Shown piece by piece: positions 24,698 to 33,694 of a stretch of DNA of 64,000 nucleotides. The stretch comes from Amia ocellicauda (Eukaryota > Chordata > Actinopteri > Amiiformes > Amiidae). Location of the stretch: positions 4,116,501 to 4,180,500 of the forward strand of contig NC_089855.1 of assembly GCF_036373705.1 (NCBI RefSeq). The letters are read 5' to 3'. The translations under genes were made by a program, and so were the position numbers. The notes beneath the pieces were generated by a model. That model did no database searches and was not told the origin of the DNA. It saw only the letters and a list, made by a program, of their open reading frames with translations. Position 1 is the stretch's first letter, and every line of letters begins with the position of its first letter.

Positions 24698-25543
24698 CAC
24701 CGATCAGCCATAACATTATGACCACTGACAGGTGAAGTGAATAACACTGATAATCTCATTATCATGGCACCTGTCAGTGGGTGGGATATATTAGGCAGCA
24801 ACTGAACATTTTGTCCTCAAAGTTGATGTGTTAGAAGCAGGAAAAATGGGCAAGCGTAAGGATCTGAGCGACTTTGACAAGGGCCAAATTGTGATGGCTA
24901 GACGACTGGGTCAGAGCATCTCCAAAACTGCAGCTCTTGTGGGGTGTTCCTGGTCTGCAGTGGTCAGTAACTATCAAAAGTGGTCCAAGGAAGGAAAAGC
25001 AGTGAACTGGCAACAGGGTCATGGGTGGTCAAGGCACATTGATGCACGTGGGGAGCGAAGGCTGGCCCGTGTGGTCCAATCCAACAGACGAGCTACCGTA
25101 GCTCAAATTGCTGAAAAAGTTAATGCTGATTCTGATAGAAAGGTGTCAGAACACACAGTGCATCGCAGACCCCTGTCCACTGCCAAAAGCACCTGCAATG
25201 GGCATGTGAGCATCAGAACTGGACCACGGAGCAATGGAAGAAGGTGGCCTGGTCTGATGAATTACGAGTTCAAGGTGTTGACTTGGCCTCCTATTTCCCC
25301 AGATCTGAATCCAATCGAGCATCAGTGGGATGTGCTGGACAAACAAGTCCGATCCATGGAGGCCCCACCTCGCAACTTACAGGACTTAAAGGATCTACTG
25401 CTAATGTCTTGGTGCCAGATACCACAGCACACCTTCAGAGGTCTAGTGGAGTCCAAGCCTCGACAGGTCAGGGCTGTTTTGGCGGCAAAAGGGGGACCTA
25501 CACAATATTAGGCAGGTGGTCATAATTTTATGGCTGATCGGTG
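24698..25543 (+). mobile_element. Tc1/mariner element with internal deletion
   Basis: Inverted repeats start CACCGATCAGCCATAACATT on the left and end GGCTGATCGGTG on the right, with flanking TA at 24696-24697 and 25544-25545. At 846 bp it is shortened by a deletion in the transposase. It sits in the OR-C intron and abuts the IC element at 25546. Confidence 0.9.
24846..25511 (+). pseudogene. Tc1/mariner transposase, deletion derivative
   Basis: An open frame reads [20 protein letters not shown], then [20 protein letters not shown] (helix-turn-helix) and [20 protein letters not shown]. It then skips to [20 protein letters not shown] and ends [14 protein letters not shown]. Both catalytic Asp motifs are lost in the deletion while the final Glu motif remains. 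The frame stays open across the joint, but the product cannot be catalytic. It might still bind the terminal repeats through its N-terminal domain; that is inference. Confidence 0.85.
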
Positions 25544-25545
25544 TA

Positions 25546-26766
25546 CACTCACCTAAAGGATTATTAGGAACACCTGTTCAGTTTCTCATTAATGCAATTA
25601 TCTAACCAACCAATCACATGGCAGTTGCTTCAATGCATTTAGGGGTGTGGTCCTGGTCAAGACAATCTCCTGAACTCCAAACTGAATGTCTGAATGGGAA
25701 AGAAAGGTGATTTAAGCAATTTTGAGCGTGGCATGGTTGTTGGTGACAGACGGGCCGGTCTGAGTATTTCACAATCTGCTCAGTTACTGGGATTTTCACG
25801 CACAACCATTTCTAGGGTTTACAAAGAATGGTGTGAAAAGGGAAAAACATCCAGTATGCGACAGTCCTGTGGGCGAAAATGCCTTGTTGATGCTAGAGGT
25901 CAGAGGAGAATGGGCCGACTGATTCAAGCTGATAGAAGAGCAACTTTGACTGAAATAAGCACTCGTTACAACCGAGGTATGCAGCAAAGCATTTGTGAAG
26001 CCACAACACGTACAACCTTGAGGTGGATGGGCTACAACAGCAGAAGACCCCATCGGGTACCACTCATCTCCACTACAAATAGGAAAAAGAGGCTACAATT
26101 TGCACAAGCTCACCAAAATTGGACAGTTGAAGACTGGAAAAATGTTGCCTGGTCTGATGAGTCTCGATTTCTGTTGAGACATTCAGATGGTAGAGTCAGA
26201 ATTTGGCGTAAACAGAATGAGAACATGGATCCATCATGCCTTGTTACCACTGTGCAGGCTGGTGGTGGTGGTGTAATGCTGTGGGGGATGTTTTCTTGGC
26301 ACACTTTAGGCCCATTAGTGCCAATTGGGCATCGTTTAAATGCCACGGCCTACCTGAGCATTGTTTCTGACCATGTACATCCCTTTATGACCACCATGTA
26401 CCCATCCTCTGATGGCTACTTCCAGCAGGATAATGCACCATGTCACAAAGGTCAAATAATTTCAAATTGGTTTCTTGAACATGACAATGCGTTCACTGTA
26501 CTAAACTGGCCCCCACAGTCACCAGATCTCAACCCAATAGAGCATCTTTGGGATGTGGTGGAACGGGAGCTTCATGCCCTGGATGTGCATCCCACAAATC
26601 TCCATCAACTGCAAGATGCTATCCTATCAATATGGGCCAACATTTCTAAAGAATGCTTTCAGCACCTTGTTGAATCAATGCTACGTAGAATTAAGGCAGT
26701 TCTGAAGGCGAAAGGGGGTCAAACACAGTATTAGTATGGTGTTCCTAATAATCCTTTAGGTGAGTG
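25546..26766 (+). mobile_element. Tc1/mariner transposon, DD36E (Incomer-like) type, IC-1, apparently intact
   Basis: Perfect 29-bp terminal inverted repeats (beginning CACTCACCTAAAGGATTATT) are flanked by TA at 25544-25545 and 26767-26768. The length is 1221 bp with one uninterrupted transposase. It lies in the OR-C intron, inserted exactly in the TA that borders the older element on its left. Confidence 0.93.
25694..26734 (+). CDS. Tc1/mariner transposase, DD36E spacing (346 aa)
   Basis: This cut-and-paste transposase is open from start to stop. Helix-turn-helix DNA-binding regions lie at about residues 9-46 (SISQSAQLLGFSRTTISRVY) and 60-118 (a GRPR-like linker, then DARGQRRMGRLIQADRRATL). 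The catalytic triad is D155 (AWSDESRF), D246 (FQQDNAPCH) and E283 ([11 protein letters not shown]). Thirty-six residues separate the last two, against 34 in classic Tc1. That spacing defines the DD36E (Incomer) family described in animals. The glycine-rich AGGGGVMLWG loop is at 189-198. It lies 107 nt inside the left terminal repeat's inner edge region, the normal position. Activity is inferred from intactness only. Confidence 0.93.
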   Translation: MGKKGDLSNFERGMVVGDRRAGLSISQSAQLLGFSRTTISRVYKEWCEKGKTSSMRQSCGRKCLVDARGQRRMGRLIQADRRATLTEISTRYNRGMQQSICEATTRTTLRWMGYNSRRPHRVPLISTTNRKKRLQFAQAHQNWTVEDWKNVAWSDESRFLLRHSDGRVRIWRKQNENMDPSCLVTTVQAGGGGVMLWGMFSWHTLGPLVPIGHRLNATAYLSIVSDHVHPFMTTMYPSSDGYFQQDNAPCHKGQIISNWFLEHDNAFTVLNWPPQSPDLNPIEHLWDVVERELHALDVHPTNLHQLQDAILSIWANISKECFQHLVESMLRRIKAVLKAKGGQTQY

Positions 26767-27000
26767 TATATCCATACACTATACATACTATACATACTTT
26801 GTGCTCAGTATCTGTATTGATAAGAATGTAACTTCTATAAAAAGGTCAACAAATATTTTGAGGGATTATCTTCAGATGTCTGCTGGGGTTTTATTATCTG
26901 CCTGAATACATTTTCCTTTCATGTCCTAAACATTGTATATGTCTTCTTCTTTTGCATTGCAGGATTATTTCTCACAATATCCGTAAATTTCAGAACAGTC

Positions 27001-27963
27001 ATGGCTGATGCAAACTACACAGGATCAATGGTCAGTGAATTCATTATTGTTGGTTTCCCGGAACTACAGGACAGAGAGAGCAAGGCCATCCTGTTTGCTG
27101 TGTTCCTGACAGTCTACCTCCTCATTTTACTGGGGAATCTTCTCCTTATTTGCACACTGGCGGCACATAGATGCTTTCACACCCCCATGTACCTGACAAT
27201 ATGTAGTCTGGCCATTATTAACATCACCATTTGTACAACAACAGTACCCACTATGCTAGCTGTCTTCAGTTCTACTACTCACACTGTCTCCGTCTCAGCA
27301 TGCTTTACCCAGACCTACTTCTATATGGCTCTGCCATCTATAGAAAGATTTAACTTACTGCTCATGGCTTATGACAGGTATGTGGCCATCTGTCACCCAC
27401 TCCACTACCCAGCCAGGATGACCATTAGTTTCACTTTGCAACTCATAGTTGTTTGTTGGATGGGAGGGTTCTTGAGCCCAATCCTTCCTTTAATTCTGAC
27501 ATTCACAAAGCAGTTCTGTGGACCCAATAGAGTCCTCCAATGCTTCTGTGATTATGCTGGAGTGCTACACCTGGCCTGTGGAGATGTTCTCTCAATCAGC
27601 TACTTTAGCTTATTTGTTGTTCTGAGTCTTCTTCTCATCCCACTGTTTTTCATTGTGCTGTCCTATGTGAAGATCCTTCTGTCAGTATTGCGTATCTCCA
27701 GCTCAGCAGGAAGAGCTAAAGCCATGTCCACCTGCAGCTCACATCTGCTGGTCATATCTGTGTTCTTCCTCACGTCCGCAGGAGTCTATATCTCCTACAG
27801 GATTCCTGGGACCTCAGTAGACATGCGTGTTATGGGGTCTGTGATTCAGAATGTCTTCCCTGCCCTCATGAATCCGATCATCTACTGCCTGAGGACTAAA
27901 GAGATCAGGGACAACTTGGTGAAAACCCTGAAAAAGAGCAGTATCTTCCCAGGTAGCAAGTGA
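27001..27963 (+). CDS. odorant receptor OR-C (intact, 320 aa)
   Basis: This is an intact OR of the same subfamily, with N5-Y-T, CFHTPMY in place of SLHTPMY, MAYDRYVAICHPLHYP, loop-2 cysteines, KAMSTCSSH and NPIIYCLRTKEIR. It is the most divergent intact copy: ICTTTVPTM in TM2/TM3 (also seen in the 5' part of the chimeric pseudogene), YMALPSIERF in TM3 and SYFSLFVV in TM5. The acceptor AG is at 26961-26962. The intron reaches back to 23782 and holds two transposons. An AATAAA lies at 28002-28007, about 40 nt after the stop. Splicing across the enlarged intron is not shown by the sequence alone. Confidence 0.95.
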   Translation: MADANYTGSMVSEFIIVGFPELQDRESKAILFAVFLTVYLLILLGNLLLICTLAAHRCFHTPMYLTICSLAIINITICTTTVPTMLAVFSSTTHTVSVSACFTQTYFYMALPSIERFNLLLMAYDRYVAICHPLHYPARMTISFTLQLIVVCWMGGFLSPILPLILTFTKQFCGPNRVLQCFCDYAGVLHLACGDVLSISYFSLFVVLSLLLIPLFFIVLSYVKILLSVLRISSSAGRAKAMSTCSSHLLVISVFFLTSAGVYISYRIPGTSVDMRVMGSVIQNVFPALMNPIIYCLRTKEIRDNLVKTLKKSSIFPGSK

Positions 27964-28344
27964 AAGGTATCAGACCCCAGTGGACATGATAATCTGCAAA
28001 AAATAAAATTCTACCCAATTAAGCTGGCTTGTATATTATTATGAACAGTGGTTGTAATAGTGGCAGTAGCAGTAGTATATTATTTATTTATTTTATTGTT
28101 CAGTTCTCCTTCCACTTCGATTAACTGACATTCAGCCGCTTGAGATCATTTGTAAGGCTCCTGGAGTCTCAGAGCAGGGCGCTCAGGGAGATGGGAGGGA
28201 GTGATGTCTCTGATATCTCTTGCCCTGCACAGAACGCCCACACTGTTGATCTCTGAGTCAGACTGTGGCCTGGCCCCTTTAAATGGACACATACAGCAGC
28301 CTCAATTTGAATCCTTACACCACCCTCCACCCCATGTCACTTAT
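27964..28344. other. A-type OR-C 3' flank and duplicated segment
   Basis: A polyadenylation signal lies at 28002. The region GAACAGTGGTTGTAATAGTG matches the OR-A flank. From about 28140 the sequence GGAGTCTCAGAGCAGGG recurs at 37555 and 54787. No gene is seen. Confidence 0.5.
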
Positions 28345-29892
28345 GCCCTGTTTCCACTAGCCACGTTTAGCTGCATCTGAGCATCTGCATTCCGGTCCAG
28401 GGCATTTCCACTAGGATTCAGCTGCACCTCCTCCTGTGCCAGAACTAGTTTCAGGCGGCTGAGTAGCAAACTGGACCAGGGCACGTACTGTGACGTCCCT
28501 TACACAATGCCACTGCATTTGGAAATTGTAACTACAGTAATGATGGCCACTCTCTATGCGAGACATGCGGTAGAAACTTTTCCAAAGAAGGAATATGGGT
28601 GTTTACCTTGGGAAAATGATTTATCTGGAGCAGTTATTAATGTACGGTGGAAAAGTGCCACACAGGATGAATTGCTTGGAGCAGAAAGACATTTAAGAGT
28701 GTTTGAAAAGATTGCGAAAATCCTGCTGGATAAAGGACTGCATCGGACTGCAAAACAGTGTGCCCTGACGAAATACATTGCTTTTTTTGTTATAAAAACA
28801 TGCAAATATGAAATATTCATACTGGGTTGAAATAAAATGTCCCGATGTCTTGTAAATTATCTCACTATTATTTAAATGGCACAGTTTTTAGCTTCCCCCT
28901 GTTTACACTGTCTTAATACTATTAAAATGTTTAAAACAGAGGCTAATTTTTATGTGATCAATCACATGAAGAAGCATATATTTTAATTATATTTGTAAAC
29001 CCTCATTGTCGGTAGCTATATATTAATGGTAATCCAAATATAGACGCTTTACCGACTGCAGAAATACAATACAATCTCACAAAACTTAGCGATTAATACA
29101 ACTGATCCATTCATTACGGTGTCAAAGGTATTTTTAAAGGAATCCCATTCTCAATAAAAGCTGATGCCCCACGATGCTATTGATGTGACTCTTTTATTTT
29201 GCACATTGATAAAGCTGCAGGTATACAGAGAAAACATGCTAACACTGAATTTGTGGAAAAACTGTTCGAGTAAGTTATGGATCCCAGAGTGTTGTAGTCG
29301 TATTTATACATACATGTATTCATTTTGCTTAAGAAACTGGCTGTGACTGTCATACTGTATATTTCATGATATGGATATGTAGTGGCTACATGGGACAGAT
29401 TTAAACCCAGCTCACTGTATTTAATAATGCAACGCAGTTCATTTGCCCACAGATAAATAATAAGGGAGAATATCTGGATACTTAAATTAAGCTATATTGT
29501 CAGTGTTAATCGGATCATGATACAGGGAGAAGTAACACGGTTATTTACAATGCGCTGGTAAACTAAAAATAAACTAAAATTACATTTTAAGTGATATCAT
29601 TTGTTTTATATATTGTTTCAATGTGTCCCGGTTTCTAATTTTGAATATCTGGTATAACTTATACTATAAGACTGTGTTAGATATCGTAAAAAAAGTTGAT
29701 TGCACTTTAATGTTAGCGGTATTTCAGACTCCAGTTTAAAACACTAAATCCCAGAGTGCTGAGTTTCCCAGACTGTGGTTTGACCTTTCGTGTCTCACAG
29801 TCACTTCCTAGGATGCTGCCGGCACAGTGTAGGTGCGCAGTTACAGCCCGGCCACACAGAGGTGCACCTGAACATGGCCAGTGGAAACAGGG
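28345..29892. mobile_element. PIF/Harbinger-like DNA transposon relic
   Basis: The left end CCCTGTTTCCACTAGCCACG (from 28346) and the right end GGCCAGTGGAAACAGGG (ending 29892) are inverted repeats, with TAT on both sides (28342-28344 and 29893-29895). A Myb/SANT-like reading frame lies inside. A 3-bp target duplication and a Myb-like second gene are hallmarks of PIF/Harbinger elements. No transposase is readable. Its right half recurs at 52400-52990. Confidence 0.6.
28507..28830 (+). pseudogene. Myb/SANT-like DNA-binding protein fragment of a Harbinger element
   Basis: The readable segment LLGAERHLRVFEKIAKILLD followed by KGLHRTAKQCALTK has the pattern of Myb/SANT-like domains (a 'vfekIa..L...G..RT..QC..K' core). 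In autonomous Harbinger elements the Myb-like protein helps the transposase bind the ends. Here the N-terminal tryptophan helix is unclear, the frame ends soon after the domain, and no start context stands out. It is a decayed fragment. Confidence 0.5.
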
Positions 29893-29917
29893 TATTACTG
29901 CACAGTCTCTGTTACCC

Positions 29918-31806
29918 ACTGAGGTGTAACAAGTAGTCGGAAGTCATACTTGAGTAAAAGTAAAAATATTCTATCAAAAACTTACTGCAGTAAGAGTAAA
30001 AAGTCTCCCATTTAAACAGTACTTGAGTAAAAGTAAAAAAGTAGCTACTTTCAAGAGTACTCAAGTACCAAAAGTAAAAGTAAATTGTGATTTCAGTAAT
30101 AAAGTGAATGTGAATGTGTTTGTGTGTGAGCCTTATGAAGAGGCACGCCAGAGATTAATTTGATGTTTTAATCCAACATTACATTTTCATTTATCAAGGT
30201 ATTTTATTTTTATGGTTCCTCAATTTTATCTTGAAGAAAACCACATCCAACATAAATAAATGTTATTTAGGCACATATCTGGAAATGATTTTCATTTGTA
30301 TTCAGTATTAACCAAGGGTAACATTGGGGGATTTATATAATAGCCAATTTTGAGTTTTCTTAGCAAACTCACTGTTCACACACATCCCAAAGTGTTGTAT
30401 AATAAACCACAAAACAAAATAAACAATATAAAATATGTACCCCTGTAGTGATCACATTTGTTATAACAGAGGTCAAGTGAGTGATTGGTAAAATTGGTAT
30501 GCCACAATAGGAAAACACCTGCTTCCATGATAACCCCCTCCTCAGGAAGTCAGCCACAAACATTCAGAAACCTGATCTCAAGACAACACTCTGGGAAATC
30601 TGTGACTGGACCCTGCCCACAGACCCACATGTCATGCATTGTATAAAAGCTGTCCACTTCTGCTGTTCAGAGAGACTCCACTCAGGTGGAGAGCTTCAAT
30701 GTCAGGGCCTTTCAGACCAGGCATGTAAAAATAAATACATTTATCCTCTGTGCATCAAGACTGGGTTCTTCACTCTTCATCTGGGCTATATAATACCTAT
30801 AAATACCTGATAACACAGGATGTACAATAATCAATTACAATTACACACAATGTTTTTGCATAACTCTCAAGTTTTCAAAACGACAATGCATGAGATTTGT
30901 CACATACACAGATTGCTGCAGGCAAAAGCAGGAGCCAGAGGGCAGGTGGGCACAAAATGCATGCAGCAAGTGCTTAAGATTTTAGGGGTAATGCATGAGA
31001 CTTGAGAGCTATACCTGCCACAAGAATACAGGTCACTGCACCGCTTTACAACAGGGACAATTCATAACCGGCTCTAAAAAAAACGTTATGACAATGTGAC
31101 ACAGCTACACGCACAATACCCATCGATCTAATGCAACACAAAACAGCTGCTAATTACCAAAATAACACTTCCCCATGCCAAATACAATGCATTTCCAATC
31201 GCGGAAAGCAAACAATACTGTACACTGCACTACCATGACTTATCGGTCCACTGCAGCTCAGACACAGGTACACATGCACTTTCAGATCAATACTCACTTC
31301 TCTGTGCCATGTGCGGAGTTGGTGTCTGTGTCCTTCTATTTCTCCCATAACTTGTCAAACTCGCAAATTTTTCCACGCAATTGTGAGCACTGCTAACTAT
31401 TAATTTTGCATACCTATGTGCTGTGCAATTTTTTTTTCTTCATTGTGGGCATACTACTTTGAAAGCAAACCTAAATGGTTAAATTGACCCCGCCTTTCTA
31501 CTGTGTGAAGGCCAATCAAAATAAAATGTTTTCCCCAAATGGTAAAATGTGTGTGACTGACGTATGAATGGTGCTATGGAATTGCAGAGTGAAGCATATA
31601 GCCAGTTTAATATTCATATTAATGACCTATCGGAAGTGAATAACAGTAATGGAGTTGTCTGTGGGAACTGTAGTGGAGTAAAAAGTACATTAATTTGTTC
31701 ATAAATGTAGTGGAGTAAAAGTAAAAGTAGCCACAAATAAACAATTAAATACTCGAAAAATATGTACTTAAGTACAGGATTGAAGTATTTGTACTTTCCA
31801 CCCCTG
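29918..31806. repeat. composite repeat with inverted TACTTTTACT-rich ends
   Basis: The left end has several copies of AGTAAAAGTAAA and TACTCAAGTAC-type motifs (29935-30090). The right end has the same motifs inverted and ends in GTACTTTCCACCCCTGG near 31806. This is the look of a nonautonomous DNA element common in fish. A truncated copy of the left end occurs at 53024-53417. An LTR fragment is nested inside. Confidence 0.5.
30465..30772 (+). mobile_element. retroviral-type LTR fragment (LTR1-b)
   Basis: It shares GGAAAACACCTGCTTCCATG, the promoter GTATAAAAGCTGTCCACTTC, an AATAAATAC signal and the CTGGGTTCTTCA end with the LTR at 7406-8002, in the opposite orientation. The left end is degraded. 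No primer-binding site follows. Confidence 0.6.
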
Positions 31807-32337
31807 GTTAACCATGACAACACAAATACAGATACAAGATGGCTTCACTGTGTTTAAACTGTTTTTATCTATCTAGTGCAAAGCACCTTAATTAGATGCA
31901 GTTGCAATTGCTGACGCAATAGCTGTGCCATGACCTGTCACATACCGCCCTCCTAGAATGGGCCCAAGGCCCATTCTAAATTAAAAGGGGGCGGGCAGGC
32001 GGATGGGACAGAAAGTAGGCGTTGGTGTAGAGTAACTGAAGACTTTTTATGTGTATTATGCAGCAACAACTGTTTGTTACCCTTGTGATACAGTATGCAA
32101 CACAGGGTTTATGGTATATTTAAAACAATTTAACAGCCCCAAAATGTTTGTTTTCCCTTGTTTTTGCCTGCACCCCCTTCACACAATGTTGTTTCACTCT
32201 TGTATCTTTTTTCTTTCCAAAACACATCTTAAACAGATAGGTCAAAAGGTAAAAAAGTCTCCATTTCACCGTGTCAGTGTTTTTCTTTAAAATTTACATC
32301 ACACAACATTTCTAATTCCTCAGTGATGGCCTAATCA
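31807..32337. other. upstream flank of the chimeric OR unit
   Basis: From about 32030 the sequence matches the upstream flanks of OR-B (11053) and OR-C (23279), for example ATGTGTATTATGCAGCA. No gene is seen. Confidence 0.5.
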
Positions 32338-32440
32338 GTAGAACTAAATGCTTTAATTGCCTGTACAGCCTGTAGAGCCCCAGTGGACTGGGAGACAGTA
32401 TAAATGCGGTGCTTCAGAATCACTGGATAGAATGTCTTGT
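32338..32440 (+). promoter_or_regulatory. decayed OR promoter module
   Basis: It keeps one TTAATTGCC site, the palindrome CCCAGTGGACTGGG and a TATAAA at 32399-32404. About 30 nt of the leader exon are deleted and the expected GTAAGT donor has become GAATGT. This fits the pseudogene state of the OR that follows. Confidence 0.6.
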
Positions 32441-32871
32441 ACTTCTCTTTAAAGAAGACCATTACTGTCTTTAAAAATTACACTATTTGTGAAGATGCTA
32501 CCATGTTTAATATGAAAGACAGATTAAGTATGTTAATCCTCCAAAGAATACACCCCACAGGACTGTGCAGTGCAACTTTTTTAATTGGGAAGAATTCTCT
32601 CATTTTTTTCATGCTTATGTCACTGATTACATGTTGATCAATTTAATGATTATATAACGTTTTTAATTTTGTTTGCAGGGGGTGTGCAACCTCTGCTGTT
32701 ATATTCTTATATAAGTTGTTTTTGTTGTTACTTAATGTGACAGAATACTGTTTGCAGAGTAATATATTTAAAAAAGTTGAAAAATACCAGATTAAAAGAC
32801 ATAGTTAAAGAACACAAAAAATGTGGTTGCACAATAGTGGAACATTAATGATAGTGACTAGAGTGATTTAT

Positions 32872-33365
32872 GGTGGCCCTGAAGCGCAACTGCTGAAAAA
32901 GTAAAGCAGCGGCTGTGAGATTTGGAAGTGCTGGAAAAACATGGGGGTGTGCAAGCTTCTGTCTGCTGCCATTATGCAAATAAGGAGAAGATTCCCCAGT
33001 AAAATGAGGAGGTAGACTGTCAGGAACACAGCAAACAGGATGGCCTTGCTCTCTCTGTCCTGAAGTCCAGGGAAACCAACAATAATGAATTCACTGACCA
33101 TTGAGCCTGTGTAGTTTGTATCAGCCATGGCTGTTCTGAAAAATACCAGGAATTATGAGAAATGATCCTGCAATGCAAAATAAGACATTCAATTAAGACC
33201 TGATGAGACAATATATACTGGTAGGAAATAAAACCCCAACAGACATCACATAAAATAAGTAGAGTTAATCATCAGAGGCAAAGCCCCCAACATTTACTTT
33301 TTCCAGCACTTCCAAATTTCACAGCCACTGCTTTATTTTTTCAGCAGTTGCATTTCAGGGCCACC
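32872..33365. mobile_element. inverted-repeat-bounded insertion carrying an OR fragment
   Basis: Arms at 32872-32939 and 33298-33365 are inverted copies, 68 nt each with 5 differences, all transitions. Between them is a minus-strand OR 5' fragment with intron and acceptor. Comparison with OR-A and OR-B introns shows that the block interrupts conserved intron sequence (GTGACTAGA before, ATCTGCTGGCATTTCACAG after). It may be a foldback or other nonautonomous element that captured gene sequence, or an inverted duplication. The arm sequence is not one I recognise. Confidence 0.6.
32940..33166 (-). pseudogene. inverted OR 5' fragment
   Basis: On the minus strand, acceptor CATTGCAG is followed by a leader and ATG at 33126-33128. 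The coding part runs MADTNYTGSMVSEFIIVGFP through TM1 to RSLHTPM and then stops dead at the inverted-repeat arm. It holds only the first ~63 OR residues. The sequence beyond the acceptor (to about 33290) is OR intron. Its closest relative is the 5' part of the chimeric OR just downstream on the + strand. Confidence 0.85.
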
Positions 33366-33401
33366 GTAGGGATTAGTTATACATCTGCTGGCATTTCACA
33401 G

Positions 33402-33426
33402 GTACGGTCAGTCACCACTGCTGGAG
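33402..33426 (+). other. 25-nt micro-exon candidate in chimeric OR unit
   Basis: It is preceded by GGCATTTCACAG and followed by GTAAGAC. The borders are kept although the downstream OR is broken. Confidence 0.35.
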
Positions 33427-33694
33427 GTAAGACACGTTACAAAGACATTGTTACCAGGAAAGCAAGACCCGTCACATTGACTGCTCAACAATAAGGTAGG
33501 TTTATGTCATTTTAACAACTCTAAAGGGACAAAAATACACTTTATATATTTTCTCAGTATCTGGGAATTTAAAATATATAAAAAGACAAAAACATTTTTG
33601 GGGGATTTGCCTCTGATGATTAACTCTTATTTTATGTAATGTCTGTTGGGGTTTTATTTCACAGTATATATTGTCTCATCAGGTCTCATCAGCC

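Noticed and set aside
26110..26346. Antisense frames across the IC transposases
   Set aside because: Shadows of the transposase coding strand.
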